Notes: generated from the letters alone by a model not told the origin. A DNA stretch of 64,000 bases from Verticiella alkaliphila (GCF_018904615.1 NZ_JADCNH010000017.1:1-64000); one strand, 5' to 3'. Positions 34,945 to 43,842 are shown, numbered from the stretch's first letter. Program-made: numbers and translations.

Positions 34945-35994
34945 ATGAGTGTGGTGATCGAGAGTTTCGAGGTGCGCAGGGCCTCGTGGGGCAGCATCAT
35001 CGGGGGCGTGGTCACAGTGTTTGCCATCTCCATCGCGCTGGCGATGCTGGGTGCGGCCATCGGGTTCGGGATGGTGGAGCCGCTCGAGAGCGATCCGCTC
35101 GCCGGCGTGGGCACGGGCTTTACCATCGTGTCCGCCATCGCCATGATCGTGAGCCTGGCAGCGGGCGGCTACGTGGCGGGCCGCCTGGCGGGCCGTACCG
35201 GCTTCATCCACGGGTTCCTCACCTGGGGCACGGCGTTGCTCATCGGCACCGTGATCGGCGCCATGGCACTGGGCGGCGCATTGCGTATCGCCGGCAATGC
35301 CGTCGGGTCCATCTTCTCTGCCGCAGGCACGGTCGCCTCGGGCGTCGGCCAGGCCGCTGCCGGCGCGGCCGGTGGGACAGGCAGCCTCATCGAGCGGGCG
35401 ACGCAGCAGCTCAACGAGCAATTCGGCGACGACGTCCAGGCCGATCCCGGCGAGCGCATCGGCCAGATCCTGCGCGACACCGGTGTGCCGGAGTTGCAGC
35501 CGCAGTATCTGCGCGGGCAGGTCGCCGAAGCCCGTCGTGACGTGAGCCGCGCGGTGGGCGACATGCTCGACCGTCCTGACAACGTGGGCGAGATCGCCAA
35601 GCAACTCGGCCAGCAACTGCGCCAGCGGGCGGAAGGCATTGCCGACAACGTGGATCGTGAAGCGGCGGTGACAGCCCTGCAGAACAACACGCAGATGACC
35701 CGCCCGGAAGCCGAGCGAGCGGTCGACCAGGCGATTGCCCAGTACCGGGAGTCGGTCGCTGCACTCGAGCGCCGACTCACGCAGGTCGAAGAGGATCTCA
35801 ACCGTCTGGGTGAGCGCCTCGAGGCGGCCGAGCAACGCGCGCGTGAAGAAGCGGACAAGGCGGCTGCTGCCGCGTCGCGTTCGGCGCTGTGGGCCTTCAT
35901 CGCGCTCGTGATCGGTGCGTTGGTGAGTGGCGGGGCCGGCCTCGCGGGCTCGCGCTCGCGCGTGGCCGATCTGGAATCGCGTCGCTACGTGTAA
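34945..35994 (+). CDS. Conserved membrane protein with coiled-coil C-terminal half
   Basis: A 349-residue protein of unknown function. Three to four glycine-rich hydrophobic segments occupy about residues 10-125. A long, charged helical region follows (about 150-325), including a coiled coil with ALERRLTQVEEDLNRLGERLEAAEQRAREE. A last hydrophobic helix lies near the C-terminus (SALWAFIALVIGALVSGGAGLAG). AGGAG lies 7 nt upstream of the ATG. The arrangement resembles stress- or envelope-associated proteins next to trehalose and catalase genes, but no domain is recognised with certainty. Confidence 0.85.
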   Translation: MSVVIESFEVRRASWGSIIGGVVTVFAISIALAMLGAAIGFGMVEPLESDPLAGVGTGFTIVSAIAMIVSLAAGGYVAGRLAGRTGFIHGFLTWGTALLIGTVIGAMALGGALRIAGNAVGSIFSAAGTVASGVGQAAAGAAGGTGSLIERATQQLNEQFGDDVQADPGERIGQILRDTGVPELQPQYLRGQVAEARRDVSRAVGDMLDRPDNVGEIAKQLGQQLRQRAEGIADNVDREAAVTALQNNTQMTRPEAERAVDQAIAQYRESVAALERRLTQVEEDLNRLGERLEAAEQRAREEADKAAAAASRSALWAFIALVIGALVSGGAGLAGSRSRVADLESRRYV

Positions 35995-36061
35995 GGCGCC
36001 GGCGGGCCGGGTCTGCCTCAGCGACAGACCGCATCGGCTCGCCATTCCTTCCGCGCCGCTG

Positions 36062-36112
36062 ACGCCGAGCAGGATTCACCGAGCCCACGCTTGGCCTGCT
36101 CGGCGTTTCATT
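36062..36112 (+). terminator. Terminator after the coiled-coil membrane protein
   Basis: ACGCCGAGCAGG (36062-36073) pairs perfectly with CCTGCTCGGCGT (36095-36106), with a 21-nt loop and a short TTCATT tail. Confidence 0.65.
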
Positions 36113-36202
36113 CATGCGCCCACCCGGCATGCCGCCCCGCGAAGGGGCATAGGGTTTGCTCAGACATGTCCTCACATTTTGGTCTTCTTGAGGAGTCTGT
36201 TC

Positions 36203-37066
36203 ATGTCGAGCTCGAAACCCGATACGCTGCCGCCGCAGCAGCAGGATCGCCAACCCGGCATCCAATCCGAGATGCAGCCACGGCCGCAGGGCGATGGCCG
36301 CGAGTACCTCGCGGCGGGCAAGCTGCAGGGGCGCACGGCGGTGATCACCGGCGGTGACAGTGGCATTGGCCGCGCCGTCGCCGTCCTGTTTGCCAAGGAA
36401 GGTGCCGACGTACTCGTGGCCTATCTGGATGAGGAAGAGGATGCGCACGAGACGCAGCGCCTGGTAGAAGCCACCGGCCGCCGTTGCGAACTCATCGCCG
36501 GTGATCTGGGCGATGAGGCCCACGCTAAGGCGGTGGCCGCACGCGCGCGCGAGTGCTTCGGCAAGATCGACATTCTCGTCAACAATGCTGCTGAACAGCA
36601 TACGCAGCAGGCGTTGGAAGACATCACCAGCGCCCAGCTCGAGCGTACGTTTCGCACCAATTTCTTCGGGATGTTCAACCTGACGCGCGAATTGCTGCCG
36701 GCCATTCCGTCGGGCGGTTGCATCATCAATACGACGTCGGTCACGGCCTACCGGGGCAGCGCGAAGCTGATGGATTATGCCTCGACCAAGGGCGCGATCG
36801 TGGCCTTCACACGCTCGCTGTCCTCGGCGGTGGTCGAGCGGGGCATCCGCGTCAATGCAGTGGCCCCTGGACCGATCTGGACGCCGCTGATCCCCGCGTC
36901 CTTCACACCGGAGGAAGTCGCTGAGTTCGGACAACAGGTGCCGATGAAGCGACCTGGGCAGCCCGACGAAGTGGGTCCGTGCTATGTCTTCCTGGCCTCC
37001 GACGATGCGAGCTACATGACGGGTCAGGTACTGCATCCGAACGGAGGAGAAGTCGTCAACGGTTGA
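36203..37066 (+). CDS. SDR family oxidoreductase (general stress protein 39-like)
   Basis: A 287-residue SDR of the YdaD/YhdF/GSP39 type, recognised by the polar N-terminal tail rich in Q and P (PPQQQDRQPG) before the SDR core. Motifs: TGGDSGIG, NNAAEQH, catalytic serine in NTTSVTAY, Y-A-S-T-K and the ending GQVLHPNGGEVVNG. GAGGAG precedes the ATG by 7 nt. Homologues are induced by general stress in several bacteria. It converges on the Mn catalase gene, with a GC-rich hairpin between. Confidence 0.92.
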   Translation: MSSSKPDTLPPQQQDRQPGIQSEMQPRPQGDGREYLAAGKLQGRTAVITGGDSGIGRAVAVLFAKEGADVLVAYLDEEEDAHETQRLVEATGRRCELIAGDLGDEAHAKAVAARARECFGKIDILVNNAAEQHTQQALEDITSAQLERTFRTNFFGMFNLTRELLPAIPSGGCIINTTSVTAYRGSAKLMDYASTKGAIVAFTRSLSSAVVERGIRVNAVAPGPIWTPLIPASFTPEEVAEFGQQVPMKRPGQPDEVGPCYVFLASDDASYMTGQVLHPNGGEVVNG

Positions 37067-37162
37067 CGCAAAGGGGCGGCGAGGCGCGATGCCTCACCGC
37101 CGTGTCGCCGCGCCATTGCCGGCGCGGGTTGCCGGATCGGGACTTAGCCGGATCCCGGACGC

Positions 37163-38059
37163 TCAACGACGCTGCCCGGCCTGCTCGACAGGTGGGCCCG
37201 AGGCGAGTTCGGCACCCGTGACCGGGCTCGTGTCCGGGCTCGACATCGTGCGGGTCGCCAGTGCCTGCACGGCGGCTTCCTCGTCCGGCGCCATGGCGAC
37301 GCTCGCCATGCCGTCCCCGTCGATGCTGTGGGCATTGGCCACATCGTTCTCCACCTGGAACACCGCCGGATCGTTCCACGGACCAGTCGTGTCGCCTTCG
37401 CCCTGGGACAGATTGAAGTAGACGTTGGTAAAGCGCGGATCGCCCGGCAACTTGCCCGGCGGAAAGCTCTTGTCCATGGAGTACAGCGCCTTTTCGAAGG
37501 ATTGCTGATGCGCCACTTCGCGCGTCATGAGAAAGGTGAGGGCGTCGCGCACGCCCGGGTCGTCCGTGACATTGATGAGCCGCTCATACACGATCTTGGC
37601 ACGTGCCTCGGCAGCGATGTTCGAGCGCAGGTCGGCCGAGGGCTCGCCGATCGTATCGATGTAGCCGGCCGTCCACAGCTGGCCGCCCGAGTTGACGAGT
37701 GCCGGGCCGCCGCCGTAGAGCACCTGGGTCACGTGCGAATCGTTGCCCGCGCCCTGCAGCGAACGGAAGAGTTCGGCCTCGGTGTCGGTGGCTTCGGCAA
37801 GCTTGCCCTTGGCGCCCTTGTTGAGCATGGCCACAAGCGTGCCGATCACCTCCAGATGGCTGAGCTCCTCGGTGGCAATGTCCATCAGCATGTCCTTGCG
37901 GCCCGGATCCTCTTCGCCCAGGGCCTGGGTGAAGTACCGACACGCCGCAGCGAGCTCGCCTTGCGGACCGCCGAATTGTTCCAACAGGAGATTGGCCAGC
38001 GCGGGGTTCGATTGCGACACCCGCACGGTGTATTGCAGACGCTTGTTGTGGGCAAACAT
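37163..38059 (-). CDS. Manganese catalase
   Basis: A non-haem dimanganese catalase that disproportionates hydrogen peroxide. The 298 residues show the four-helix ferritin-like ligand set: E35 (GPQGELAAA), E64/E65 with H68 (TEELSHLE), E151 (AAEARAKIVYE) and H184 (REVAHQQSFEKAL). The C-terminal part after about residue 200 is the normal extended tail. GAGGAAG lies 5 nt upstream of the start. It stands next to other stress genes and 6 kb from the Mn-riboswitch gene. Confidence 0.95.
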   Translation of the reverse strand: MFAHNKRLQYTVRVSQSNPALANLLLEQFGGPQGELAAACRYFTQALGEEDPGRKDMLMDIATEELSHLEVIGTLVAMLNKGAKGKLAEATDTEAELFRSLQGAGNDSHVTQVLYGGGPALVNSGGQLWTAGYIDTIGEPSADLRSNIAAEARAKIVYERLINVTDDPGVRDALTFLMTREVAHQQSFEKALYSMDKSFPPGKLPGDPRFTNVYFNLSQGEGDTTGPWNDPAVFQVENDVANAHSIDGDGMASVAMAPDEEAAVQALATRTMSSPDTSPVTGAELASGPPVEQAGQRR

Positions 38060-38190
38060 GGGATCTTCCTCGTGGTAGTCAGTGCCCTGACTTCAAGGCA
38101 ACCCCTGTGCCAGCCCTTGCGGTGCAGCGTGTCGACCGCTAAGGTCGAGTGCAGCGCGCTCGACCATGGCAGCAATCGGTGGATGATGAC

Positions 38191-38454
38191 TCATCCGTGC
38201 CAGGATCGCCTGCAAGCCGGGCCGGCCAGCAAGGCGAGGGCTTCGTCGCTGATGAGGCCCAATGCCCCGTGCTGCTCGGCAATCAGGCGCTGCTCCACGG
38301 CGCGGGTATCCAGGCGCAGCCCTTCGGCGGCGGCCGCGTCAGTCATCAGCCGTGCTGCCTGGGCGGAGTCTTTGACCTGGGCCAGTCGTTCAAGCAGGTC
38401 GTGGTGTCTGGCCACGAGGCCGTGCAGGGTGGGAAGCAGATCGTTGGCGGGCAT
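38191..38454 (-). CDS. Small helical protein of unknown function, Nif11-leader-like pattern
   Basis: An 87-residue protein, GGGAG 7 nt upstream, 131 nt before the Mn catalase on the same strand. Three predicted helices end in GLISDEALALLAGPAC, which recalls the Nif11-type RiPP leader ending (LSDEELxxxAGG before a Cys-containing core). The tail after AGP is only nine residues. No RiPP-modifying enzyme or exporter is nearby, so this is a weak resemblance and not a functional claim. Confidence 0.6.
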   Translation of the reverse strand: MPANDLLPTLHGLVARHHDLLERLAQVKDSAQAARLMTDAAAAEGLRLDTRAVEQRLIAEQHGALGLISDEALALLAGPACRRSWHG

Positions 38455-38644
38455 GAACGTCTCCCTGGAGTGGGTGTGCAGTCACTCTAGCAACCGACGC
38501 GCGGGCAGGCCATGGCTCCGATGAGCCATGGCCGCGTCTGTGGTGCTTCATTTCCCACCGTAATGTAGGAACAATAAGACATCATCACGCCGCGTGCGCA
38601 CGTCCTGCGGATCGCCTATCATGCGGATTCTCACGGTCACTCCC

Positions 38645-39703
38645 ATGCCCCACGCCGCTCCCGCGCTCATCGATGCCTTTGTCGACAGTCTCTGGCTGGA
38701 AGACGGTCTGGCCGCCAACACGCTGGCAGCGTACCGGCGCGACCTGCAGGCGCTCGCGGCGTGGCTGGCCGCGCAGGGCGTCACCGAGCTCGCCCGGGCT
38801 GATGCCGCTGCGCTGCAGGCCTGGTTCTCCGAGAATGCGCTGGACACACGCGCCACCACCGCGAACCGGCGGCTCGCCACATTGCGCCGCTTCTACCAAT
38901 GGGCGCTGCGCGAAGGCCATTGCACGGAGGATCCCTGCCTGCGCCTGGCGTCGGCCAAGCCGCCCCCGCGCCTGCCCAAGACCTTGTCGCAAGCGCAGGT
39001 CGAGGCCTTGCTCGCCGCGCCCGACGTGCGCGAGCCGCTTGGGTTGCGCGACCGCGCCATGCTGGAGACCTTGTACGCCACCGGTGTGCGTGTCTCCGAG
39101 CTCGTGGGCCTGCGGCTCCTGCACGTGAGCCTGACGGAAGGGGTGGTGCGTGTCGTGGGCGGCAAGGGCGGCAAGGACCGGCTCGTGCCGCTGGGTGAGG
39201 AGGCGGCGCACTGGCTGGCGCGGTATCTCGCCGAAGCGCGCGGCGCGCTCCTGGGCGCGCGCGCATGCGACGACGTCTTCGTGACGGCGCGCGGCGAGGG
39301 CATGACCCGCCAGGCGTTCTGGCTCATCGTCAAGAAAGCGGCGGCGCGCGCCGGCATCGACGCACCCCTGTCGCCGCACGTCGTGCGCCACGCGTTCGCC
39401 ACGCATCTGCTCAACCATGGCGCCGATCTTCGCGTCGTGCAGCTGTTGCTCGGTCACGCCGACATTTCCACCACCCAGATCTACACTCACGTTGCTCGCG
39501 AGCGCCTGAAGCAGCTGCACGCGCAACACCATCGCGCGGATGATTCCTCATGTCCAAGTCCCGTCACGTCTCGGCCACGCCAGCCACCGATCTCCTGCGC
39601 CGCCAGCGCGTTGCCTTCACCGAACACGTCTACGACTACGTCGATCACGGTGGCGCACGCGAGTCCGCCCGTCAGCTCGGACGCGACCCGCACGAGGTCG
39701 TGA
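38645..39703 (+). CDS. xerD: Site-specific tyrosine recombinase XerD (C-terminus frameshifted in this sequence)
   Basis: The XerD recombinase that acts with XerC at dif to resolve chromosome dimers. The full catalytic set is present: R149, K174, H245, R248, H271 and Y280. The protein should end near HAQHHPRG followed by a stop. Here the frame instead reads HAQHHRADD and continues 60 residues out of frame, overlapping the YbaK gene by 154 nt. One extra C at 39533 would give HHPRG and a TGA at 39541-39543. The start at 38645 fits the family; an earlier ATG (38621) is possible. The correct product is about 299 residues. Confidence 0.93.
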   Translation: MPHAAPALIDAFVDSLWLEDGLAANTLAAYRRDLQALAAWLAAQGVTELARADAAALQAWFSENALDTRATTANRRLATLRRFYQWALREGHCTEDPCLRLASAKPPPRLPKTLSQAQVEALLAAPDVREPLGLRDRAMLETLYATGVRVSELVGLRLLHVSLTEGVVRVVGGKGGKDRLVPLGEEAAHWLARYLAEARGALLGARACDDVFVTARGEGMTRQAFWLIVKKAAARAGIDAPLSPHVVRHAFATHLLNHGADLRVVQLLLGHADISTTQIYTHVARERLKQLHAQHHRADDSSCPSPVTSRPRQPPISCAASALPSPNTSTTTSITVAHASPPVSSDATRTRS

Positions 39704-40044
39704 AGACGCTCGTCATGGAAGATGAGAAGGCCCAGCCGCTCATCGTGCTGATGCATGGGGATTGCGAGGTTTCGACCAAGAATCTCGCCCGGCAGGCGGG
39801 CCGCAAGCGCATCCAGCCCTGCACCCCCGAGGTGGCCCAGCGGCATTCCGGCTACCAGGTGGGTGGCACATCGCCATTCGGCACGCGGCGCGCGATGCCG
39901 GTGTTCGTCGAAGCGTCCATCCTCGACATGCCGGACATCCTGCTCAACGGGGGGCGTCGGGGGTATCTGATCGGCATCGATCCGAAGGTGCTGACCGAAC
40001 TGCTGAAAGCCACGCCGGTGACCGTCAAGCTCGAGGACGACTGA
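39550..40044 (+). CDS. ybaK: Cys-tRNA(Pro) deacylase YbaK family
   Basis: A 164-residue editing protein that hydrolyses Cys-tRNA(Pro) and related mischarged tRNAs in trans. It contains the YbaK signatures KTLVMEDEKAQPLIVLMHGD with the conserved lysine, GGTSPFGTRRAMPVF, and ILLNGGRRGYLIGIDP. The ATG lies 6 nt after the expected true stop of xerD, so the two form an operon. The apparent overlap comes from the xerD frameshift. Confidence 0.93.
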   Translation: MSKSRHVSATPATDLLRRQRVAFTEHVYDYVDHGGARESARQLGRDPHEVVKTLVMEDEKAQPLIVLMHGDCEVSTKNLARQAGRKRIQPCTPEVAQRHSGYQVGGTSPFGTRRAMPVFVEASILDMPDILLNGGRRGYLIGIDPKVLTELLKATPVTVKLEDD

Positions 40045-40055
40045 CGGCGCCGCGG

Positions 40056-40095
40056 CCCCCCCCCCCATTGCATTGCGTATCGGCAGGTCTAGAGT
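40056..40095 (+). promoter_or_regulatory. 11-bp poly-C tract with adjoining promoter upstream of the DoxX gene
   Basis: A run of 11 C (40056-40066) abuts TTGCAT (40068-40073), which with a 16-bp spacer and TAGAGT (40090-40095) makes a plausible promoter 46 nt before the DoxX start. Poly-C tracts next to promoters change length by slippage and phase-vary genes, as with the fim promoters of Bordetella. That link is inference here. Confidence 0.45.
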
Positions 40096-40141
40096 ACCGG
40101 CGGCCGCTCGTGGCCATCACACAACCCTGGGAGTTGCTGTC

Positions 40142-40549
40142 ATGTCGTTACAACGCACGGATGATGCGGGCAAGCTGGTACTGCGCCTCACGATCGGTAT
40201 CCTGGTACTGCTCCACGGTCTGGCCAAGCTCATGAACGGCATCGGGCCGATCGAGGGCATGCTGGCCGCCAAGGGTTTGCCGGCCTTTCTGGCCTGGGGC
40301 GTCTACGTGGGCGAGGTGCTGGCCCCGGTGCTGCTCATCATCGGCATCTATACGCGCTGGGCAGCTCTGCTGGTGGCAGTCAACATGCTGGTCGCGATCT
40401 TCCTCGCGCACAGCCAGCAACTCTTTTCGCTGGGCAATGGCGGCGGCTGGTCGCTTGAACTCCAGGGCCTGTTCCTCTTCGGTGCCTTGGCGGTGGCGCT
40501 CCTGGGTGCCGGTCGCTACAGCGTCGGCGGCAACGGCCCGGGCAACTGA
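40142..40549 (+). CDS. DoxX family membrane protein
   Basis: A 135-residue DoxX-family protein with four membrane helices: LRLTIGILVLLHGLAKLMNG, LAWGVYVGEVLAPVLLIIGIY, the following hydrophobic stretch, and LQGLFLFGALAVALLGAG. Members occur in thiosulfate:quinone oxidoreductase and in redox-stress complexes, but most are uncharacterised. GGGAG lies 7 nt before the ATG. It is preceded by the poly-C/promoter element. Confidence 0.9.
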   Translation: MSLQRTDDAGKLVLRLTIGILVLLHGLAKLMNGIGPIEGMLAAKGLPAFLAWGVYVGEVLAPVLLIIGIYTRWAALLVAVNMLVAIFLAHSQQLFSLGNGGGWSLELQGLFLFGALAVALLGAGRYSVGGNGPGN

Positions 40550-40671
40550 CAGTGGCATCGTGAAGCCCCTGTCATCAGACGGGGCTTGCCGCTGCCGCGT
40601 CGGCACGCGGTGTAAGGTAGAGGGCCGTGTGCATGCGCCACGGCCCTTGCCGTATCTGCCTCCGATTCGCC

Positions 40672-41601
40672 ATGTCCCGACTCCCTTATATGCCCTCGTA
40701 CCCTGACCATGGCCAGCCCGACTGGAATCTGACCGGGCTGGTGCAGGCCTTGCGCACGTCGCGCGAACATACCCACAAGGTGCGCCATCGCGGCCGCTTG
40801 CGCGAACTGCCGTCGCGCGCGGTGCTGCAGGACATCCTCCACGGGCTCGCCTGTGCCATGTTTCCCACGCACTACGGCGAGACGGATCTCACGGACGAGA
40901 GCATCGACTACTTCGTGGGCAATACGCTCAATCGCACGCTCAATGCGTTGCGCGGGCAGTTGCGGCGCGGTTTGCTGTTTCTGTCGGACGACGACGCTTG
41001 GACGAGCGAGGCGCTCGATGCCAAAGCGGTGGAAGTCACCCGCCATGTCGCCGATACATTGCCCGAGGTGCGCGCGTTGCTCGTGAGCGACCTGCGCGCC
41101 GCCTTCCAGGGCGACCCGGCAGCGCACAGCATCTCCGAGATCCTGCTGTGCTACCCGGGCTTTCTGGCCATCACGTATTACCGCCTGGCGCATGTGCTCT
41201 ATGCGCAGGGCATTCCGCTACTGCCTCGACTGATGACGGAAATCGCGCACTCCAAGACCGGGATCGACATCCATCCCGGAGCCACGGTGGGACATAGCTT
41301 CTTCATCGACCATGGCACGGGGGTGGTCATCGGCGAAACCACGATCATTGGCAATCACGTACGCATCTATCAGAACGTGACGCTGGGGGCGAAGCGTTTC
41401 CCTGCCAACGAAGACGGCTCGCTGCAAAAGGGCGCGCCGCGTCACCCCATCGTCGAAGATGACGTGGTGATCTATGCCGGGGCCACCGTCCTGGGTCGCG
41501 TGACCATTGGCCAGGGCTCCACGATCGGGGGCAATGTGTGGTTGACGCAAAGCGTGCCCGCCAAGAGCAGCATCACGCAGGCACAGATGTGTCGTGACTA
41601 G
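40672..41601 (+). CDS. Serine O-acetyltransferase (EpsC/SAT type)
   Basis: A 309-residue acetyltransferase that forms O-acetylserine from serine and acetyl-CoA, the entry to cysteine synthesis. The helical N-terminal half is followed by a left-handed beta-helix of hexapeptide repeats, IDIHPGATVGHSFFIDHGTGVVIG through IYAGATVLGRVTIG, with catalytic H in HPGA and IDHGTG. The long N-terminal region and C-terminal SSITQAQM place it in the EpsC branch. The start at 40672 is preferred; the leader holds a GGGCCGTG/CACGGCCC hairpin (40622-40646). It complements the sulfate uptake operon at 6-10 kb. Confidence 0.9.
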   Translation: MSRLPYMPSYPDHGQPDWNLTGLVQALRTSREHTHKVRHRGRLRELPSRAVLQDILHGLACAMFPTHYGETDLTDESIDYFVGNTLNRTLNALRGQLRRGLLFLSDDDAWTSEALDAKAVEVTRHVADTLPEVRALLVSDLRAAFQGDPAAHSISEILLCYPGFLAITYYRLAHVLYAQGIPLLPRLMTEIAHSKTGIDIHPGATVGHSFFIDHGTGVVIGETTIIGNHVRIYQNVTLGAKRFPANEDGSLQKGAPRHPIVEDDVVIYAGATVLGRVTIGQGSTIGGNVWLTQSVPAKSSITQAQMCRD

Positions 41602-41642
41602 GATGCGACGGATCTGGCACGTTTTGTGCTGGGTCCCGTCGC

Positions 41643-42314
41643 ATGTCAGCTCCTGAATCCGAGGTGCCGCTGCCGCGGCGTCGGCGTTATCGCGACTGGG
41701 TCCGCCAGCGGTTCCAGCGCAACCGGGTCACGCGCCTGGAAGCTACCACCCTCACCGAGATGCTTGACCGCCTGGAGTTCGCTGAACGCGACAATGACCA
41801 GGTGAAAGTCGATGCGATGCTCGACATCATAGGTCGCCGCTCCTTCGGGCCATTGCTGCTGCTTCCCGGCTTGCTCGTGCTGTCGCCCTTGAGTGGCGTG
41901 CCGGGCGTGCCCTCGCTGGCTGGCTTGATGGTGCTGCTGTTGAGCGTGCAGCTCCTGATCGGCCGCCAGCATTTCTGGATGCCGCAGTGGCTGCTCAATC
42001 GGTGCGTGTCCCATCAGCGCCTGCAGCAGGCCATGCGATTCACGCGCCCGGTGGCCCGCTGGATCGACCGACTGTTGCGCCAGCGTCTCACGTTCCTGGT
42101 CGAAAGCTATGCGGTATATTTCGTCGCGGCCATGTGTTCATTGGTGGCTCTCACAATGCCACCGCTCGAACTGTTGCCTTTTGCTGCCACGAGCGCAGGC
42201 GTGGCCATTACGGCGTTCGGCCTGGCCCTGATAGGGCGCGATGGGCTGATGGCGTTAGTGGCCCTGGGATTCTGCCTCGGCTGTGGATTCGTCATGCTCC
42301 ACGCCTTTACCTGA
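41643..42314 (+). CDS. ExoD family membrane protein
   Basis: A 223-residue ExoD-like protein, named for a rhizobial exopolysaccharide gene of unclear mechanism. The family segment GRRSFGPLLLLPGLLVLSPLSGVPGVPSLAGLMVLL lies at about residues 65-102, with three further membrane stretches in the C-terminal half. A strong terminator follows the stop by 21 nt. No exopolysaccharide cluster is adjacent. Confidence 0.9.
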   Translation: MSAPESEVPLPRRRRYRDWVRQRFQRNRVTRLEATTLTEMLDRLEFAERDNDQVKVDAMLDIIGRRSFGPLLLLPGLLVLSPLSGVPGVPSLAGLMVLLLSVQLLIGRQHFWMPQWLLNRCVSHQRLQQAMRFTRPVARWIDRLLRQRLTFLVESYAVYFVAAMCSLVALTMPPLELLPFAATSAGVAITAFGLALIGRDGLMALVALGFCLGCGFVMLHAFT

Positions 42315-42335
42315 CGGATTGACGCGAACAGACGA

Positions 42336-42369
42336 AGACGGGGCGCCAAGCGGCGCCCCGTCTTTATTC
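42336..42369 (+). terminator. Intrinsic terminator after exoD-like gene
   Basis: Perfect 12-bp stem AGACGGGGCGCC (42336-42347) with GGCGCCCCGTCT (42352-42363), AAGC loop, then TTATT. It lies between converging genes and overlaps the stop of the YihY gene. Confidence 0.88.
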
Positions 42370-43309
42370 AGAGCCGCGAGTGCCCTGTCCCCATCGCGCC
42401 ATAGGCGGGAGACGGCTCCACGACGGCCTTGAGCTTGCGGCCAGCCCCGTAGCGCAGCCAGTACTCCCGAGTAAATGCCGCGCCATAGAAGAACAGCAGC
42501 GACGAGAAGTAGATCCAGAGGATCAGTGCAATCACCGAGCCGGCCGCACCGTAGGACGACACCAGCGTGCCCTGGCTCAGGTAGTAGGCGATCCCCACCT
42601 TGCCGAGCACGAAGAGCACGGCCGTCAGCAGCGCACCCGGCAGCACATCGCGAAAGCGCATCTTCACGCTCGGCAGCGTCTTCAACACGATCGCAAAGAG
42701 CATCACGAAGACGGCGAACGAGAATGCGTTGGAGATCACGCGGGCGAGGATCGTGAAGAACTGCTCATTGAAGAGCGCCGCCCAGCGGGTCTGCAAGGCA
42801 GCTATCACGGCATCGATGACGACGGAGATGAGCAGGAACAACGAGAGCGTCACGACGATGCCGAACGAGAGCACGCGGCTCATGGCCGTGGCACGAAGGC
42901 CCGCCTGCGCCAGGAGGTCCACATCCCACATGTCGTCCAGGCTTGCCTTCAGCTCGGCGAACGCCGTGGTCGAGGAGAACACCAGCAGCACGATGGAGAT
43001 CAGCGCGGCGATAAGGCTGCCCTCAGACCACTGCGCGCTTTCCAGCACCGTGCGGATTGCCTGCACGCTCTGTTCGCCCGCATAGAGCCCGATCTGCGCG
43101 AGCAACTCTGTCCGTATGGCATCCTCGCCGTAAAACCATCCCCCGATTGCGATCACCAGCAACAGCATGGGGGCCAATGAGAACACCATGTACAGCGCGA
43201 GCGCCGCGCCCTTGCTCGAGGCACGCTTGTCGATCCAGCGTTGCGCGGCATCGATGAAGACCGCCAAGGGACCAAATTCGCGCACACGGCGCAGCCATCC
43301 TGCCTGCAT
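42368..43309 (-). CDS. YihY/BrkB family inner-membrane protein
   Basis: A 313-residue membrane protein of the YihY/virulence factor BrkB family with six membrane helices. The family start RASSKGAALALYMVFSLAPMLLLV and the late YGAAGSVIALILWIYFSSLLFFYGAAFTREY are both clear. It was once called RNase BN in error. Function is unknown; a transport role has been suggested for the family. It stands between convergent exoD-like and sodC genes. Confidence 0.93.
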   Translation of the reverse strand: MQAGWLRRVREFGPLAVFIDAAQRWIDKRASSKGAALALYMVFSLAPMLLLVIAIGGWFYGEDAIRTELLAQIGLYAGEQSVQAIRTVLESAQWSEGSLIAALISIVLLVFSSTTAFAELKASLDDMWDVDLLAQAGLRATAMSRVLSFGIVVTLSLFLLISVVIDAVIAALQTRWAALFNEQFFTILARVISNAFSFAVFVMLFAIVLKTLPSVKMRFRDVLPGALLTAVLFVLGKVGIAYYLSQGTLVSSYGAAGSVIALILWIYFSSLLFFYGAAFTREYWLRYGAGRKLKAVVEPSPAYGAMGTGHSRL

Positions 43310-43320
43310 GAGTCAGCTCC

Positions 43321-43842
43321 TTACTTCACCACGCCGCAGGCGATGCGAGCCCCGCCACCGCCCAGCGGCTCGGGATGATCGTCATGGTTGTCACCACCCG
43401 CATGCACCATGAGGGATCGGCCCTGAATCTCCTTGAGGTCTTTCAGCCGCGGCGCCAGGACAGGCTGGACGGCCTGGCCCTGGTCGTTGACGTAGAGCGC
43501 GGGCAGGTCGCCCAAATGGCCATCCCCCCAGGGCGCGCCATGGCGGCCTGTCTTCTGCGGGTCGTAGTGCCCGCCCGCTGCGCCCGCCGGAGTTACCTTG
43601 CCGTCCGTGGTTTTGGCGTCGCAGCTGGGGTTCTCGTGAATGTGAAAACCGTGGATGCCTGGCGTGAGTCCGGTGAGCTTGGGCGTGAACACCAGGCCGT
43701 ATTCCGTAGCGGTCACCGTGACCGACCCGAGGGAATCGCCTTGACCCTTGTCTGTCGCGGCATGAATGGGCACGGTGACATCCGCCATGGCGGTGCCGGC
43801 AGCCAGCGTCATGCCGGCGAGAGTGAGGATCCAACGGGTCAT
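43321..43842 (-). CDS. sodC: Periplasmic Cu/Zn superoxide dismutase
   Basis: A 173-residue precursor with signal peptide ending after A20 (TAMA). Copper ligands H67/H69 (GFHIHEN) and H147 ([11 protein letters not shown]), bridging H92 (GGHYDP), and disulfide C74-C169 are all visible. It dismutates periplasmic superoxide. The start at 43842 has AAGGA 7 nt upstream; longer in-frame versions are non-family sequence. Its stop is 11 nt from the YihY start. Confidence 0.97.
   Translation of the reverse strand: MTRWILTLAGMTLAAGTAMADVTVPIHAATDKGQGDSLGSVTVTATEYGLVFTPKLTGLTPGIHGFHIHENPSCDAKTTDGKVTPAGAAGGHYDPQKTGRHGAPWGDGHLGDLPALYVNDQGQAVQPVLAPRLKDLKEIQGRSLMVHAGGDNHDDHPEPLGGGGARIACGVVK

Noticed and set aside
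38645-39543. Phage or island integrase next to tRNA-Lys
   Set aside because: The recombinase has XerD length, motifs and context (followed by ybaK), lies 4 kb from the tRNA, and no attachment-site repeats or phage genes are seen.
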